Assembly: GCA_016213845.1 (NCBI GenBank)
Contig: JACQZN010000122.1
Location: 39,367-103,366 of the forward strand
Direction: 5' to 3'
DNA: 64,000 nucleotides
DNA from: Candidatus Wallbacteria bacterium
GTDB taxonomy: Bacteria; Muiribacteriota; UBA6191; JACPRK01
The notes beneath the pieces were generated by a model. That model saw only the letters and a program-made list of their open reading frames with translations, had not been told where the DNA came from and did not search any database. Position numbers and translations under genes: made by a program. Positions 36,701 through 45,557 of the stretch are shown piece after piece (position 1 is the stretch's first letter; the number at the start of each line of letters is the position of its first letter).

Positions 36701-39700
36701 CCTCGAATCTCCCGATGTAAACGGGCGAGACGGTGACCGCGTGCGCTGGCGATTCGTTGGCGACGGCTTCGGCCGCGTCGACCTGGGCCGTCGTGGAGCC
36801 CATCGTGACGGTGGCTCGAGGCAACGCGACGAGCCTCGACCCGTCCACGTCGTTCGTCACCTCTCTGAAACCGGCCTGGTCGAAGCGGCCGGAGCCCGCG
36901 CCGGGCGGGTCGACCGCAAGGACGAACGAACGCTCGTCGAACCCCGCGGAGCTGCGCGCTCTCAGAGTGAATCGCACCACCGAGGATATTGAAGGAGTCC
37001 CTGCGATGCGGCCGGAAGGGTCGAGGGCGAGTCCTGGCGGGAGACTGCCGGCCTCCAGCGACCAGGCCACGGCGGCTGTGCCCGCCGCCGCGAGGGTGGC
37101 CTGGTAGGCGATGGACTCCCTGGCGGCCGGCAGCGAGGTCGTGAGGATGGCTGGCTCGTGGCTCCGGGCGACGCGCAATCCGTAGCTGCCGAAGCGGCTG
37201 CCGGGGGAGTCGAGCCCGCGGTAGGTGGCGCGCTGGAAGCCCGAGCTGTTGTACCAGCTTCCGCCGCGCTGCACGCGGTAGAGCCCGGAGGCCGGCCCCG
37301 CGGGGTCCCGAGCCGCGCTGGCGGCGTAGTGGTCGTCCTCGTACCAGTCGAGCCCCCACTCCCAGGCGTTTCCGACGAGGTCCAGGACGCCGAACGGAGA
37401 CTCTCCGTTGGCGCGCGGCGCGCGGGCGCCCGGGCCATAGCTTCCGACCGGGGCGGCGTACAGGTGCCCGTCGGCTGCGTCGCCGAAACAGCAGATGTCG
37501 AGGTTGCCGGAGTTGGCCTTGTAGGCCCCGCCGACGGCGATGGCCTGGGTGCCCCAGGGATAGACGCGACCGTCGCTCCCGCGACTGGCGAACTCGAGCT
37601 CGGCTTCGGTGGGCAGCCGGACGCCCGCCCAGGCGCAGTAGGCGTAGGCGTCGTACCAGTCGACTCCGACGACGGGCGAATCCGCCGAGGTGCTCCAGGG
37701 CGTCGCCGTGGCGCCGTCCCAGTCCTCGGGCGTGTGGTCCTTCGCCGGCGGCTCATCGGGGTGATGGCCGAAGTGAGTCGCCGGACCCGTCGGCTCTTTC
37801 GTGTCGGCCAGGAACCGGGCGTACTGGGCGTTGGTCACCTCGTACTTTCCGATGTAGAAGCGCGAGAGTCCGACCGGGTGCTGGGGAGCCTCGTCGGTGA
37901 GCGCCAGCCCCGCGGCCACCGAGGCGGTACTGCTGCCCATCTGGAAGGCGGCCGCCGGGATGGCGACGAGCCGCGAGGAATCGCGCAGGTTCTCGAGCTC
38001 CAGGTACGGCGCCCCCGAGGCAGCCAGTCCGCGCGTGCCGGAGGGCGGGTCGACGATCGAGATCGTGTAGGCGCGCTCGACGCTGCCGCCGGGATTGGAG
38101 ACGCGCACCGTGGCGACGAAAGCGCCTGTGGCGGTCGGCGTGCCGGCGACCGAGCCCTCGGCAGCGAGCGTCAGGCCCGGCGGGAGTGCGCCGGACAACA
38201 GGCTCCACGTGAAGGGCGGCGTCCCGGTGACGGCCAGAGTCGCCGCGTAGGAGACGCCGGGCGCGCCCTCGGGGAGGCGCGTGCCGAGCAGCGTCGGGGC
38301 GGCGGGCTGGCCGAGGATGAGCTGGCTAGCGCGCGTGGCGTAGACGGCGACGCCGCCGCCGCGGGAGAGCCAGACCTGGCTCGAGAGGTCGGAGACGCCG
38401 AGCAGGTGCGACAGGAACCGCGATCCCGCCAGCCGCATCACGACAAGACCTTCTCCGCCTTGGGCCTGGATCGACTGGAGCAGCGCGTCAGCGCCGACGG
38501 TCGCGTCGAGCGTCGAGCCGATCAGGTTGAACCCCTCGGAGAGCTGCACTGCGCTGCCGGCGACGCTTCCGCCCGTGAGGACCGTGCCGGGTGCCGGGGA
38601 GCTCAGCTGAGCCGCGTACGCTTCGCCGAAGCCCACGCGGAAATCGGTGCCTCCCGGAGCGGGCGAGGCGACGTACTCCTGAAACGCGGCGCCGTCGAAC
38701 CGCGCCAACCGGGTCACCTGGGCGCCGGCTGCCACCAGTGCCCTGACGAGATCCGAGGCTCGTTCGAACGCGGGGCTCGAGTCGGCCGCCAGGCTGATCA
38801 GGGACCAGCCAGCGGGCAGGTCGTACGCCGCGCCCGTAGCCGGCGCTCCGTCGCCGCTGGCCGGGGCGCCCTTGGCAAAGCTCGAGACATCCACGGAGCC
38901 AGCGCTGGCAAACACGAGGTAGGCGCGTCCGCCTTCGAGGAGGAAGGCGGACGCATCGCCCGCGGCGATGTACGGCTCGGGGCGAGTCACTCCAAGGGGG
39001 CCGGGCGCCCACCGGACGGCGAAGCGGCCACCGGTGTTTTGCAAGAGATCGGCCGCGTCGCGGGTCCGGTTGACGCTGGCCGCCAGCCCCAGGAGGTTCA
39101 AGCCGGGGACCAGGGAACGCACCAGGCGGCCCGACGGCCATGCAGGCCCCACGAAGCTGAGCTGCCCCGGAGCAGACGGCCGCCGGCTGACGAGATAACC
39201 CGCGGCCGGCTCGAGCTCTGGGGCGTCCGACGAAAGCCCTCGCAGCCAGACCTTGAAGCGTCCCTTGCCGTCGCCGCCGGCCTCGGTCCAGGCGACGAAG
39301 GGGCTGCCGGTGTCGCGAGCCAGGTCCGAGACGGAGTAGCCCGCAGAGCCACCGGCCTGCACGGGGAGCGACACGGCATTGAGGCCAAGGTGCAGGGTGA
39401 GCGTAGCGCCCGAGATCGAAGCGGGATCGACCCTCACGGCCACGACGGAGGGCGGGCTGCGCAGACCGTCGTCGGCGAAGAGATGAAAGGCGTAGAGCCG
39501 CTCTCCAGGCAGATCGGGAACCGCGAAGGTGGTGACGGCCGTCGCGGGATTCGACAGTGCCGCCGACGGGCCGGCGACCTGCACCCATCGGTACGAGACT
39601 GCCCCCCCCGAGGAGCTCGAGGCGCTCCCGACGAGGCGGACCACGGTTCCCGCAGCCAGGATGGGGGTGCTTGCGGAGGCCGTGCCGGGGAGCTCGACGG

Positions 39701-42530
39701 CGGCGACGGCCGAGGGCACCCGGGCGGCAGTGGAGTCCACGACGACTCGGATGCTCCTTTCGGTCTCGAACCCGGAGGGCTGCCGGCGCAGCCGGCACCG
39801 GAACCGGTAGACTCCCGCGATCGTCGGAGTGAAGTCAGCATAGGAATCGTTCCTATCCGAATCTTCGAGACCGCCGCGCTGGGTGAAGGGGACGTAGGGC
39901 CCGGACAGCTGGGTCCAGTAGAAGGAGCTCCTCTCGGCAGCGGGGCGCGACGGGCCGGCGACGGCGCTGAGCGTGACCCGCTGGCCTGCCTGGGCGCGCA
40001 GGTCCGTGCCGGAGGCAAGGTCCTCGGCCTCCCCGAGATCGTCGCCTCGGCGTGCCCCGGAAACCGCCGTGAGGGCAAAGTCGGTCAGGGTCTCTCCGGC
40101 GGCACGCACCCGCACCCGCACGCTGACAGGCCGGCTTTCGATCCCGTCGCCATCGGCCACCGTCAGCTCGACGCGATAGAGCCCTGCGGCAGAAGGCGAG
40201 AAGGTGACCGTCGGCGATTGCGAGGTGGCAAGGATGGGCGGCCCCTCCACCTGGCTCCACGTGTAGGAGAGCGGCCGGCTCGTTCGGCGATCCAGCGAAG
40301 AACTCCCGTCCAGGATCAGCGGCTGCCCTCCGACGAGGTCGAGCACCCGGGTCGTGGCATCGCCGCTGACCAGCGACGTTGGCGACCGGGCCTCGATCGA
40401 AGCTTCCGGCGGCGACCCGGCCCGCACGGTGACCAGGGACGCGAGAGCGTCGAGGCTGCCGTCGCTGACGGCGAGAGCGAAACCGTACTGGCCAAGCTGG
40501 CCGGCCAGGAAGGTCGCGATGGGCGACTGAGACTGCGAGAGCGTGACGTCCGGGCCCGCAGTCTGGCTCCATCGATAGGCCAGACCGCCCGACGGTCCTG
40601 CCGCCGTGGTGCTCCGGCGGCCGTCCAATGCGATCGGCTCGGTCCCGATCGCAGCCTGCCCCTGGGGCACGCCGGCGTCCGCCGACGGCCTCAACGCTCG
40701 GACCGAGCTGGTCAGGTTCGAGGCTTTCACCGAGAGCACTGCCACGGCGTCCCTGGGGGGAGCGCCACGCTGGCGCAGCGGGAAGTCAAGCACGGCGAGC
40801 TCGGCCCCGATGGCGGAGGGCGGGTTCGCAAGCTCTCCCTCGCGAGGTCGCAGCACCAGCTCCATGTGCGCGGGCGCCGCGGCGGCGGTCGTCAGCGCGA
40901 ACGCTCCGATCCCGGCGCCTGCGGTCACCGACGGCGGCCGCATCGTTCGTGCGTCATAGGCGATGAGCAGCCGAAGCTCGCTCAGAGGGATGGTAGTCGA
41001 GCCGGTTCGCACGCTGGCGCGCAGCGAGCCCTGGGTCGCGGTCGTGACCAGAAAGGCCGGCGGCGTGCGCGCCAGCAGCTCGGTCCGGACGCCCATCCGC
41101 ACGCGGTAGGCGCCAACGTCGGCCGCGTCGGCGCCGGTCAGGCGCGCGAAGTAGGTCCCGCTCGCCTTCGGCCTGAACTCCCCCAGGGTCAGATCGGCCC
41201 CGCCGGTGACGTTCCCAAGGACCAGCGGGCTCGCGCCGTCGATCGCAACGATCGCCGCCCGGGCTCCGGGGAGCCCCTCCGAACGGACGGAGAGCTGGTA
41301 GACACGTCCCGGCTCCGCGTGGAACCGGAACCAGTCCTGCTCCGAGGCGATGGCCAGCACCCCGGCCAGTTCCGCGCCGACACCGGGGGTAGCGGCTTCG
41401 ACCAGCGTGTCGGCGGCGGCGGTCTGTGCCGGTCCGCTGGCATGGTCGTTCGGCGCCGTGTCCGGATCTGCGACCAGGATGGTGACCGCATCGGTGGAAC
41501 GCCCCCCCCGGCCATCGGAAGCGGCCAGCTGAAAGCGGTAGCTCCCCGGAGCGGGGGGCGTGAAGGACGGCGTCAATGTCGCGGGCGCTGTCAGCGTCAC
41601 GGTCGCCGGGTTGCCGGGCAGCTCCGTCCAGGAGAGCGTCAGCAAGTCGGAATCCGGATCGCTTGCGGCGCCGCGGAGAAGCACGGGCCTGCCGGTCAGA
41701 CCCGGGACATCGGGTCCTGCATCGGCCAGCGGCGGCCGGTTTGCTCCGGGAAGCACGATGGTAGACAGGCGCTTGACGAAACGGTTGGCCAGGAGCGTGA
41801 CGCGGACCGTCGTCACGGGCGCGCTCGCCTCGCCGCTGGCGGTGAGCACCAGCTCCTGTGAGCCCTCGAAGACCCAGTGCTGCGTCAGGTCTTCCGAGAG
41901 GAGCTGGGCGAGATCGAGCAGCCGCGCCACGCCGTCGATGACCGGGGCCGAACCCTCCTGCGAGCGGGCGCCGCCACTCTCCAGATGGTAGGTGACGAGC
42001 GCCGCGCCGGAGGCGTCGGTCGAGGGCGTCAGGACGCCCACGCTTGCTGGCTCGGGAAAGACAAGGCGCGGGGCGAGGAGCTCGGAAGTGCGAAACGTGA
42101 AGTGGCGCCCGGAGTCGTCGTACCGGACGCCGCCCGAAACGACGTCGAAAAAGTAGGTGCGGCCCGGCGCCAGTCCGGAGCGCTCGAGCGACACCCGGTT
42201 GTCGAAGTGCGCCGGGTTGCCCAGCGTCACATGGTGCGCCAGCGCCGGGCTGGCGTCATCGGCGGCGCTGCGGAACGTGCCGGTGCGAGCCTCGAGGTCG
42301 GCGATGCTCTCGGCCAGCTCAACGGTCCCGGTCTCGACGTCCGGCGAGACCCAGAGCACGGACGCATTGTCCGAGCTGACGTTGGTGACCGACAAGCGAG
42401 CCGGGACGCCGCCAGCTTGGAGGCGGCCGACGCACGCGAACAGGAGCACGGCCGCGGCGAGCCCCTGGCCTCCCGAGGTCGAGATGAGCCAGTCGCGAAG
42501 GCCGCTGCCCCCATCGGTCCTGTGACGCAA
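33750..42530 (-). CDS. Giant secreted multidomain protein: PKD/cadherin-like N-terminal part, then four Ig-like/FGE-like repeats
   Basis: ORF to 42983; likely start near a TTG at 42530 before signal-like 'GLAAAVLLFACVGRLQAGG'; four 'YEVTNAQY...GxRLPTEAE...GNAWEW...RGGSW' domains. Confidence 0.85.
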   Translation of the reverse strand: MRHRTDGGSGLRDWLISTSGGQGLAAAVLLFACVGRLQAGGVPARLSVTNVSSDNASVLWVSPDVETGTVELAESIADLEARTGTFRSAADDASPALAHHVTLGNPAHFDNRVSLERSGLAPGRTYFFDVVSGGVRYDDSGRHFTFRTSELLAPRLVFPEPASVGVLTPSTDASGAALVTYHLESGGARSQEGSAPVIDGVARLLDLAQLLSEDLTQHWVFEGSQELVLTASGEASAPVTTVRVTLLANRFVKRLSTIVLPGANRPPLADAGPDVPGLTGRPVLLRGAASDPDSDLLTLSWTELPGNPATVTLTAPATLTPSFTPPAPGSYRFQLAASDGRGGRSTDAVTILVADPDTAPNDHASGPAQTAAADTLVEAATPGVGAELAGVLAIASEQDWFRFHAEPGRVYQLSVRSEGLPGARAAIVAIDGASPLVLGNVTGGADLTLGEFRPKASGTYFARLTGADAADVGAYRVRMGVRTELLARTPPAFLVTTATQGSLRASVRTGSTTIPLSELRLLIAYDARTMRPPSVTAGAGIGAFALTTAAAAPAHMELVLRPREGELANPPSAIGAELAVLDFPLRQRGAPPRDAVAVLSVKASNLTSSVRALRPSADAGVPQGQAAIGTEPIALDGRRSTTAAGPSGGLAYRWSQTAGPDVTLSQSQSPIATFLAGQLGQYGFALAVSDGSLDALASLVTVRAGSPPEASIEARSPTSLVSGDATTRVLDLVGGQPLILDGSSSLDRRTSRPLSYTWSQVEGPPILATSQSPTVTFSPSAAGLYRVELTVADGDGIESRPVSVRVRVRAAGETLTDFALTAVSGARRGDDLGEAEDLASGTDLRAQAGQRVTLSAVAGPSRPAAERSSFYWTQLSGPYVPFTQRGGLEDSDRNDSYADFTPTIAGVYRFRCRLRRQPSGFETERSIRVVVDSTAARVPSAVAAVELPGTASASTPILAAGTVVRLVGSASSSSGGAVSYRWVQVAGPSAALSNPATAVTTFAVPDLPGERLYAFHLFADDGLRSPPSVVAVRVDPASISGATLTLHLGLNAVSLPVQAGGSAGYSVSDLARDTGSPFVAWTEAGGDGKGRFKVWLRGLSSDAPELEPAAGYLVSRRPSAPGQLSFVGPAWPSGRLVRSLVPGLNLLGLAASVNRTRDAADLLQNTGGRFAVRWAPGPLGVTRPEPYIAAGDASAFLLEGGRAYLVFASAGSVDVSSFAKGAPASGDGAPATGAAYDLPAGWSLISLAADSSPAFERASDLVRALVAAGAQVTRLARFDGAAFQEYVASPAPGGTDFRVGFGEAYAAQLSSPAPGTVLTGGSVAGSAVQLSEGFNLIGSTLDATVGADALLQSIQAQGGEGLVVMRLAGSRFLSHLLGVSDLSSQVWLSRGGGVAVYATRASQLILGQPAAPTLLGTRLPEGAPGVSYAATLAVTGTPPFTWSLLSGALPPGLTLAAEGSVAGTPTATGAFVATVRVSNPGGSVERAYTISIVDPPSGTRGLAASGAPYLELENLRDSSRLVAIPAAAFQMGSSTASVAAGLALTDEAPQHPVGLSRFYIGKYEVTNAQYARFLADTKEPTGPATHFGHHPDEPPAKDHTPEDWDGATATPWSTSADSPVVGVDWYDAYAYCAWAGVRLPTEAELEFASRGSDGRVYPWGTQAIAVGGAYKANSGNLDICCFGDAADGHLYAAPVGSYGPGARAPRANGESPFGVLDLVGNAWEWGLDWYEDDHYAASAARDPAGPASGLYRVQRGGSWYNSSGFQRATYRGLDSPGSRFGSYGLRVARSHEPAILTTSLPAARESIAYQATLAAAGTAAVAWSLEAGSLPPGLALDPSGRIAGTPSISSVVRFTLRARSSAGFDERSFVLAVDPPGAGSGRFDQAGFREVTNDVDGSRLVALPRATVTMGSTTAQVDAAEAVANESPAHAVTVSPVYIGRFEVTNRQYAAFLAATGDARGAVRHEGHHPDEAPAKDHTPIDWTGAGSTPWSTSPDGPVVGVDWYDAYAYCAWAGLRLPSEAELEYSARATDARTGAWGLGAVDAGGLVRASSGALTACCSADASDGFLYAAPAGSFGAEAAAPRADGRSPFGLADVAGNAWEWALDSYSATYYAVSPSKDPTGPNDTGLRVLRGGAWSSSRELLRAAYRGFDYPSSKFAVYGFRAARPMEPRIDVSAVAAARVGEPFSHVFTAAGSVSAGWSLVAGSLPAGLTLNAQGTLSGTPAAAGYHRFALRAASANGFDERAYALRVDGAGVTFARTNAEGFAELTHDADGSELVLLPASTYQMGSTSESVAALLALSSENPVHTVSLSPVLLGRQEVTNAQYAAFLAAATAAAGPARHEGHHPDEPAYKSHVPIDWTGAGSTPWSTTSDSPVVGVDWYDAYAYCAWSGLRLPTEAELELAARGTDGRLQPWGSAPLVSGGAHRASAGNLETCCSEDGADGYLYAAPGGTFGRSASGSQASGVSPFGLSHLIGNAWEWAADRYDDRFYASSPPRNPAGPDTGGLRSLRGASWYSSSGYLRATYRGFDLPDSRFVTYGFRVARQLDPAIQTRSLADGKVGQSYTATLAVQASQPVTWSVAAGQLPAGLSLSQGGTLSGSPSQAGAATFVARARGASGTDERSFTLNVAPATMTFLSVNASGFRELKNDKDGSVVVEIPSGAFQMGSTTASVDASLALTNEAPLHAVTLSRYFVGKYEVTNAQYKAFLAATSDPAGPTLHQGHHASEPGGKDHSPFNWDGSVVTTYSPDAQGPVVGIDWYDAYAYCAWAGLRLPTEAEWEFAARGTDGRFYPWGASALDAGGLRRAGSGNLDTCCSEENGDGFLYTAPVGSFGPAAVSPRASGTSPFGIDDLLGNAWEWTGDFHGETYYTASPSRDPTGPGSGTYRSLRGGSWYNDRGYLRANYRGYDFPESRYASYGFRVAR

Positions 42531-42861
42531 GTCCCATGTGCACAGACCCGTACAACTTTTCGGGAAGACTCGCCCGACGCGGGCCACAGTCGCCATCGAG
42601 GGCGAAACCCACCGGCGACAGAGATCGACGACAGCGTTGAACCCTATGGCGGAGATGAAGTCGCGCACGACAGGCCTGCAGGCGGAGCAACTTCCATTCC
42701 ATCGCCCCCCCCCGAAGCGCTTCCGATGGCGGCAGTGTACACTTCGCGTCGACGTCGAGCTCGAGGATCGATTCTTGCAGCCGGCGGCCCGCGCGGAGCA
42801 CCGCCGGCTGGAGGGGAGGCCGCCGGGACGCTCCTGGGTTCGGAAGAGATGAGGAGGACGA

Positions 42862-43098
42862 GTGACGAAACTTTCGCGTCTGGCAGTCAATGAGGAGGGC
42901 TTCGCCTTCGATCCCGTGACGGGCGATAGCTTCGTCTTGAACGAGACGGGGCTAGCGATCCTGAAGGGGCTCTCCAACGGCAAGACCGTCGGCCAGATCG
43001 CCGAGGAGCTTTCGCAGTCGCACGAAGTGGAGGCGCTGGACGCCGAGCACGACGTGGCGGACCTCGTGGAGCGGCTCCGGGACTTCGGCCTGCTGTGA
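42862..43098 (+). CDS. PqqD-like/RRE-fold small protein
   Basis: 78 aa 'LAVNEEGFAFDPVTGDSFVLNETGLAILKGLSNGKTVGQIAEEL'. Confidence 0.75.
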   Translation: MTKLSRLAVNEEGFAFDPVTGDSFVLNETGLAILKGLSNGKTVGQIAEELSQSHEVEALDAEHDVADLVERLRDFGLL

Positions 43099-44147
43099 GC
43101 AAGCCGGACAAGCCGATCGTGGTCGGCGTCTCGGGGATCAACGCAGTCGACAACCCGGGTCCCGGCGCCGGCGTGGCCCGGAGTCTCCGGGAGGCCGATG
43201 GGCTATCCGCACGCGTCGTGGGGCTGGCCTACGACGCGATGGAGCCGGGCATCTACATGGACTGGCTCTTCGACCGATCGTTCATCCTCCCCTACCCTTC
43301 CGGCGGCGGCGAGGCCCTGGTCGAGCGGCTCCTGTATTTGAAAAGCACTCACGGGCTCGATTGTGTCATCCCGAACCTGGACGCCGAGCTCCCGGTCTAC
43401 ATCCGGTACTCGCAGGCACTAGAGGCCGCCGGAATCCGCACCTTCTTGCCGACGCGCGAGCAGTTCCAGGTTCGCAGCAAGGCGAACCTCCCCGACGTCG
43501 CCACCGCCATTGGCATCCGGGCGCCGCGCACCGAGGTCGTGACCGCCCCGGAGCTGTTGCACGCGGCAGTGGAGCGGCTGGGGCTGCCCCTCATGGTCAA
43601 GGGCCTTTTCTACAAGGCCAAGCGCGCCGTCACGCACCACGAGGCAGCTACCTATGCGCACGAGCTGGCCGTCGAGTGGGGATATCCGATCCTGCTGCAG
43701 GAGATCGTGACGGGCGAGGAGCTCAACGTGGTCGGCGTCGGCGACGGTGAGGGCGGCAGCCTGGGAATGGTCGGCATCAAGAAGAGCTGGATCACGACCC
43801 AGGGAAAGATCTGGACGGGCCTCACGGTGCACCACCAGCCGATGCTCGAGGCCGCCGGCCGGTTCGTGAAGGAGTACCGCTGGCGGGGGCCCTACGAGCT
43901 GGAGTGCATCGTCGCAGCCTCGGGCGAGGTCTTCCTCATCGAGGTCAACCCGCGCTTTCCGGCCTGGTCCTACTTCGCGACCGGTGTGGGTCAGAACCTT
44001 GCCGCGCTCCTGGTGAAGCGCATGCTGGGGCTGCCGGTGGAACCGGCGCGGGGGTATCCGGCCGGGCGGCTCTTCGTCCGGTACACCTACGAGCTGGTCA
44101 CCGACCTGGAGACCTTCCAGCGAATCGTGACCCGAGGAGAGACCTGA
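43095..44147 (+). CDS. ATP-grasp domain protein (carboxylate-amine ligase/CPS-like)
   Basis: 'PLMVKGLFYKAKRAV', 'LLQEIVTGEELNVVGVGD', 'FLIEVNPRFPAWSYFATGVGQN'; GTG start overlaps PqqD stop. Confidence 0.82.
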   Translation: MSKPDKPIVVGVSGINAVDNPGPGAGVARSLREADGLSARVVGLAYDAMEPGIYMDWLFDRSFILPYPSGGGEALVERLLYLKSTHGLDCVIPNLDAELPVYIRYSQALEAAGIRTFLPTREQFQVRSKANLPDVATAIGIRAPRTEVVTAPELLHAAVERLGLPLMVKGLFYKAKRAVTHHEAATYAHELAVEWGYPILLQEIVTGEELNVVGVGDGEGGSLGMVGIKKSWITTQGKIWTGLTVHHQPMLEAAGRFVKEYRWRGPYELECIVAASGEVFLIEVNPRFPAWSYFATGVGQNLAALLVKRMLGLPVEPARGYPAGRLFVRYTYELVTDLETFQRIVTRGET

Positions 44148-45535
44148 TGCGAAGACCCTACGTGAAGCCGCTGGTCCGCAAGCTGCAGAGCGGCTTCATG
44201 AACAAGTTCGGACAGAGCCCGCTGTACGCCCGGAGGGTCTGCACGGAGATCGACGGCGTGCCCATCTCCGAGCTGGTCGAGCGCTTCGGCTCGCCGCTGT
44301 TCGTGTACTCGGAGCGGCGCGTCCGGGAACAGTGGCGAGCCGCGCACGCGGCCTTCTCCACGCGCTATCCGAACGTGCGGTTCGGCTGGTCCTACAAGAC
44401 CAACTACCTCTCCGCCATCTGCGCGCTCATGCACCAGGAAGGTGCGATGGCCGAGCTGGTCTCGCGCATGGAGTACGAGAAGGCCTGCGCCCTGGGCGTG
44501 CCGGGCGACCAGATGGTGCTCAACGGGCCGTACAAGCCCGTGGAGACTCTGGAGGCCGTGCTGGCGGGCGGGGGAATGGTCAATGTCGACCACATGGACG
44601 AGATCCAGGACCTCGAGCGTGTCGCAGAGAAGCTGGGCCGGCAGGTCAACGTGGGGCTGCGGCTCAACATGGACACGGGCATCTACCCGCAGTGGTCGCG
44701 TTTCGGGCTCAACCTGGAGCGGGGCCAGGCGATGGAAGCGGCCAAGCGGATCGCCCGCACGGGTAAGCTCAAACTGAACGGCCTCCATTGCCACATCGGG
44801 ACCTTCATCCTCGACCCGAAGGCCTACGGGCGACAGGTCGAGAAGATGGTCCTCTTCGCCAAGGAGCTCGAGGCCGCCTTCGGAAACGAGATCGAGTACC
44901 TGGACGTCGGCGGCGGCTTCCCCTCGCGCATTCAATTGAAGGGGACGTACCTGTCGCCCGACGTCGGCATCCCCAGCCTCGACGAGTACGCCGAGCAGAT
45001 CACGTCGGCGCTCTGGCGGACCCTGCCCCCGGGCAAGTTTCCGGCGCTGATCCTGGAGACGGGGCGGGCGCTGATCGACGAGGCCGGCGCCTTGATCACG
45101 ACGGTCTGGGCGACCAAGCGGCTGGCCGACGGTACGCGCGCCTACATCGTCGACGCCGGGGTCAACCTTCTCTTCACGGCGTTCTGGTACAAGTTCCAGG
45201 TGGCCCTGGACCGGCAGGTACCCGGCCCCAACGAGCCATGCGTCGTCTACGGGCCTCTCTGCATGAACATCGACGCCATCGACGAGGGGTCGCTGCTGCC
45301 GCCCTTGTCCCGGGGCACAAGGCTCATCTTCTCGCCGGTCGGCGCCTACAACAACACGCAGTGGCTCCAGTTCATCGAGTACCGCCCCAACGTCGTCCTG
45401 ATCGGGACTGACGGGCAGGTCGAAGTCATCCGGGAGAAAGAGACGCTGGAGGATCTGGAGCGGCGGGAGAAACTCCCGGAGCGCCTCAAGAACCCGGCGG
45501 CCAGGCCCCGCCCGGAGAAGCGCAAGGAATCGTGA
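44147..45535 (+). CDS. PLP-dependent diaminopimelate decarboxylase-like enzyme (fold type III)
   Basis: 'GSPLFVYSERRVREQWRAAHAAF...FGWSYKTNYL', 'GLHCHIGTF', 'YLDVGGGFPSR', 'PALILETGRALIDEAG'. Confidence 0.85.
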   Translation: MRRPYVKPLVRKLQSGFMNKFGQSPLYARRVCTEIDGVPISELVERFGSPLFVYSERRVREQWRAAHAAFSTRYPNVRFGWSYKTNYLSAICALMHQEGAMAELVSRMEYEKACALGVPGDQMVLNGPYKPVETLEAVLAGGGMVNVDHMDEIQDLERVAEKLGRQVNVGLRLNMDTGIYPQWSRFGLNLERGQAMEAAKRIARTGKLKLNGLHCHIGTFILDPKAYGRQVEKMVLFAKELEAAFGNEIEYLDVGGGFPSRIQLKGTYLSPDVGIPSLDEYAEQITSALWRTLPPGKFPALILETGRALIDEAGALITTVWATKRLADGTRAYIVDAGVNLLFTAFWYKFQVALDRQVPGPNEPCVVYGPLCMNIDAIDEGSLLPPLSRGTRLIFSPVGAYNNTQWLQFIEYRPNVVLIGTDGQVEVIREKETLEDLERREKLPERLKNPAARPRPEKRKES

Positions 45536-45557
45536 GAGCCGGCGCATCTACTGACTC

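Noticed and set aside
33750-38100. Diversity-generating retroelement target, since FGE/C-lectin-like C-termini occur in DGR variable proteins
   Set aside because: No reverse transcriptase or template repeat seen in the window; the repeats look like ordinary divergent duplications.
37158-41861. 1567-aa + strand ORF opposite the giant protein
   Set aside because: Shadow ORF of a high-GC repetitive gene: Arg/Gly/Ala-rich, no domains, while the minus strand has clear repeats.
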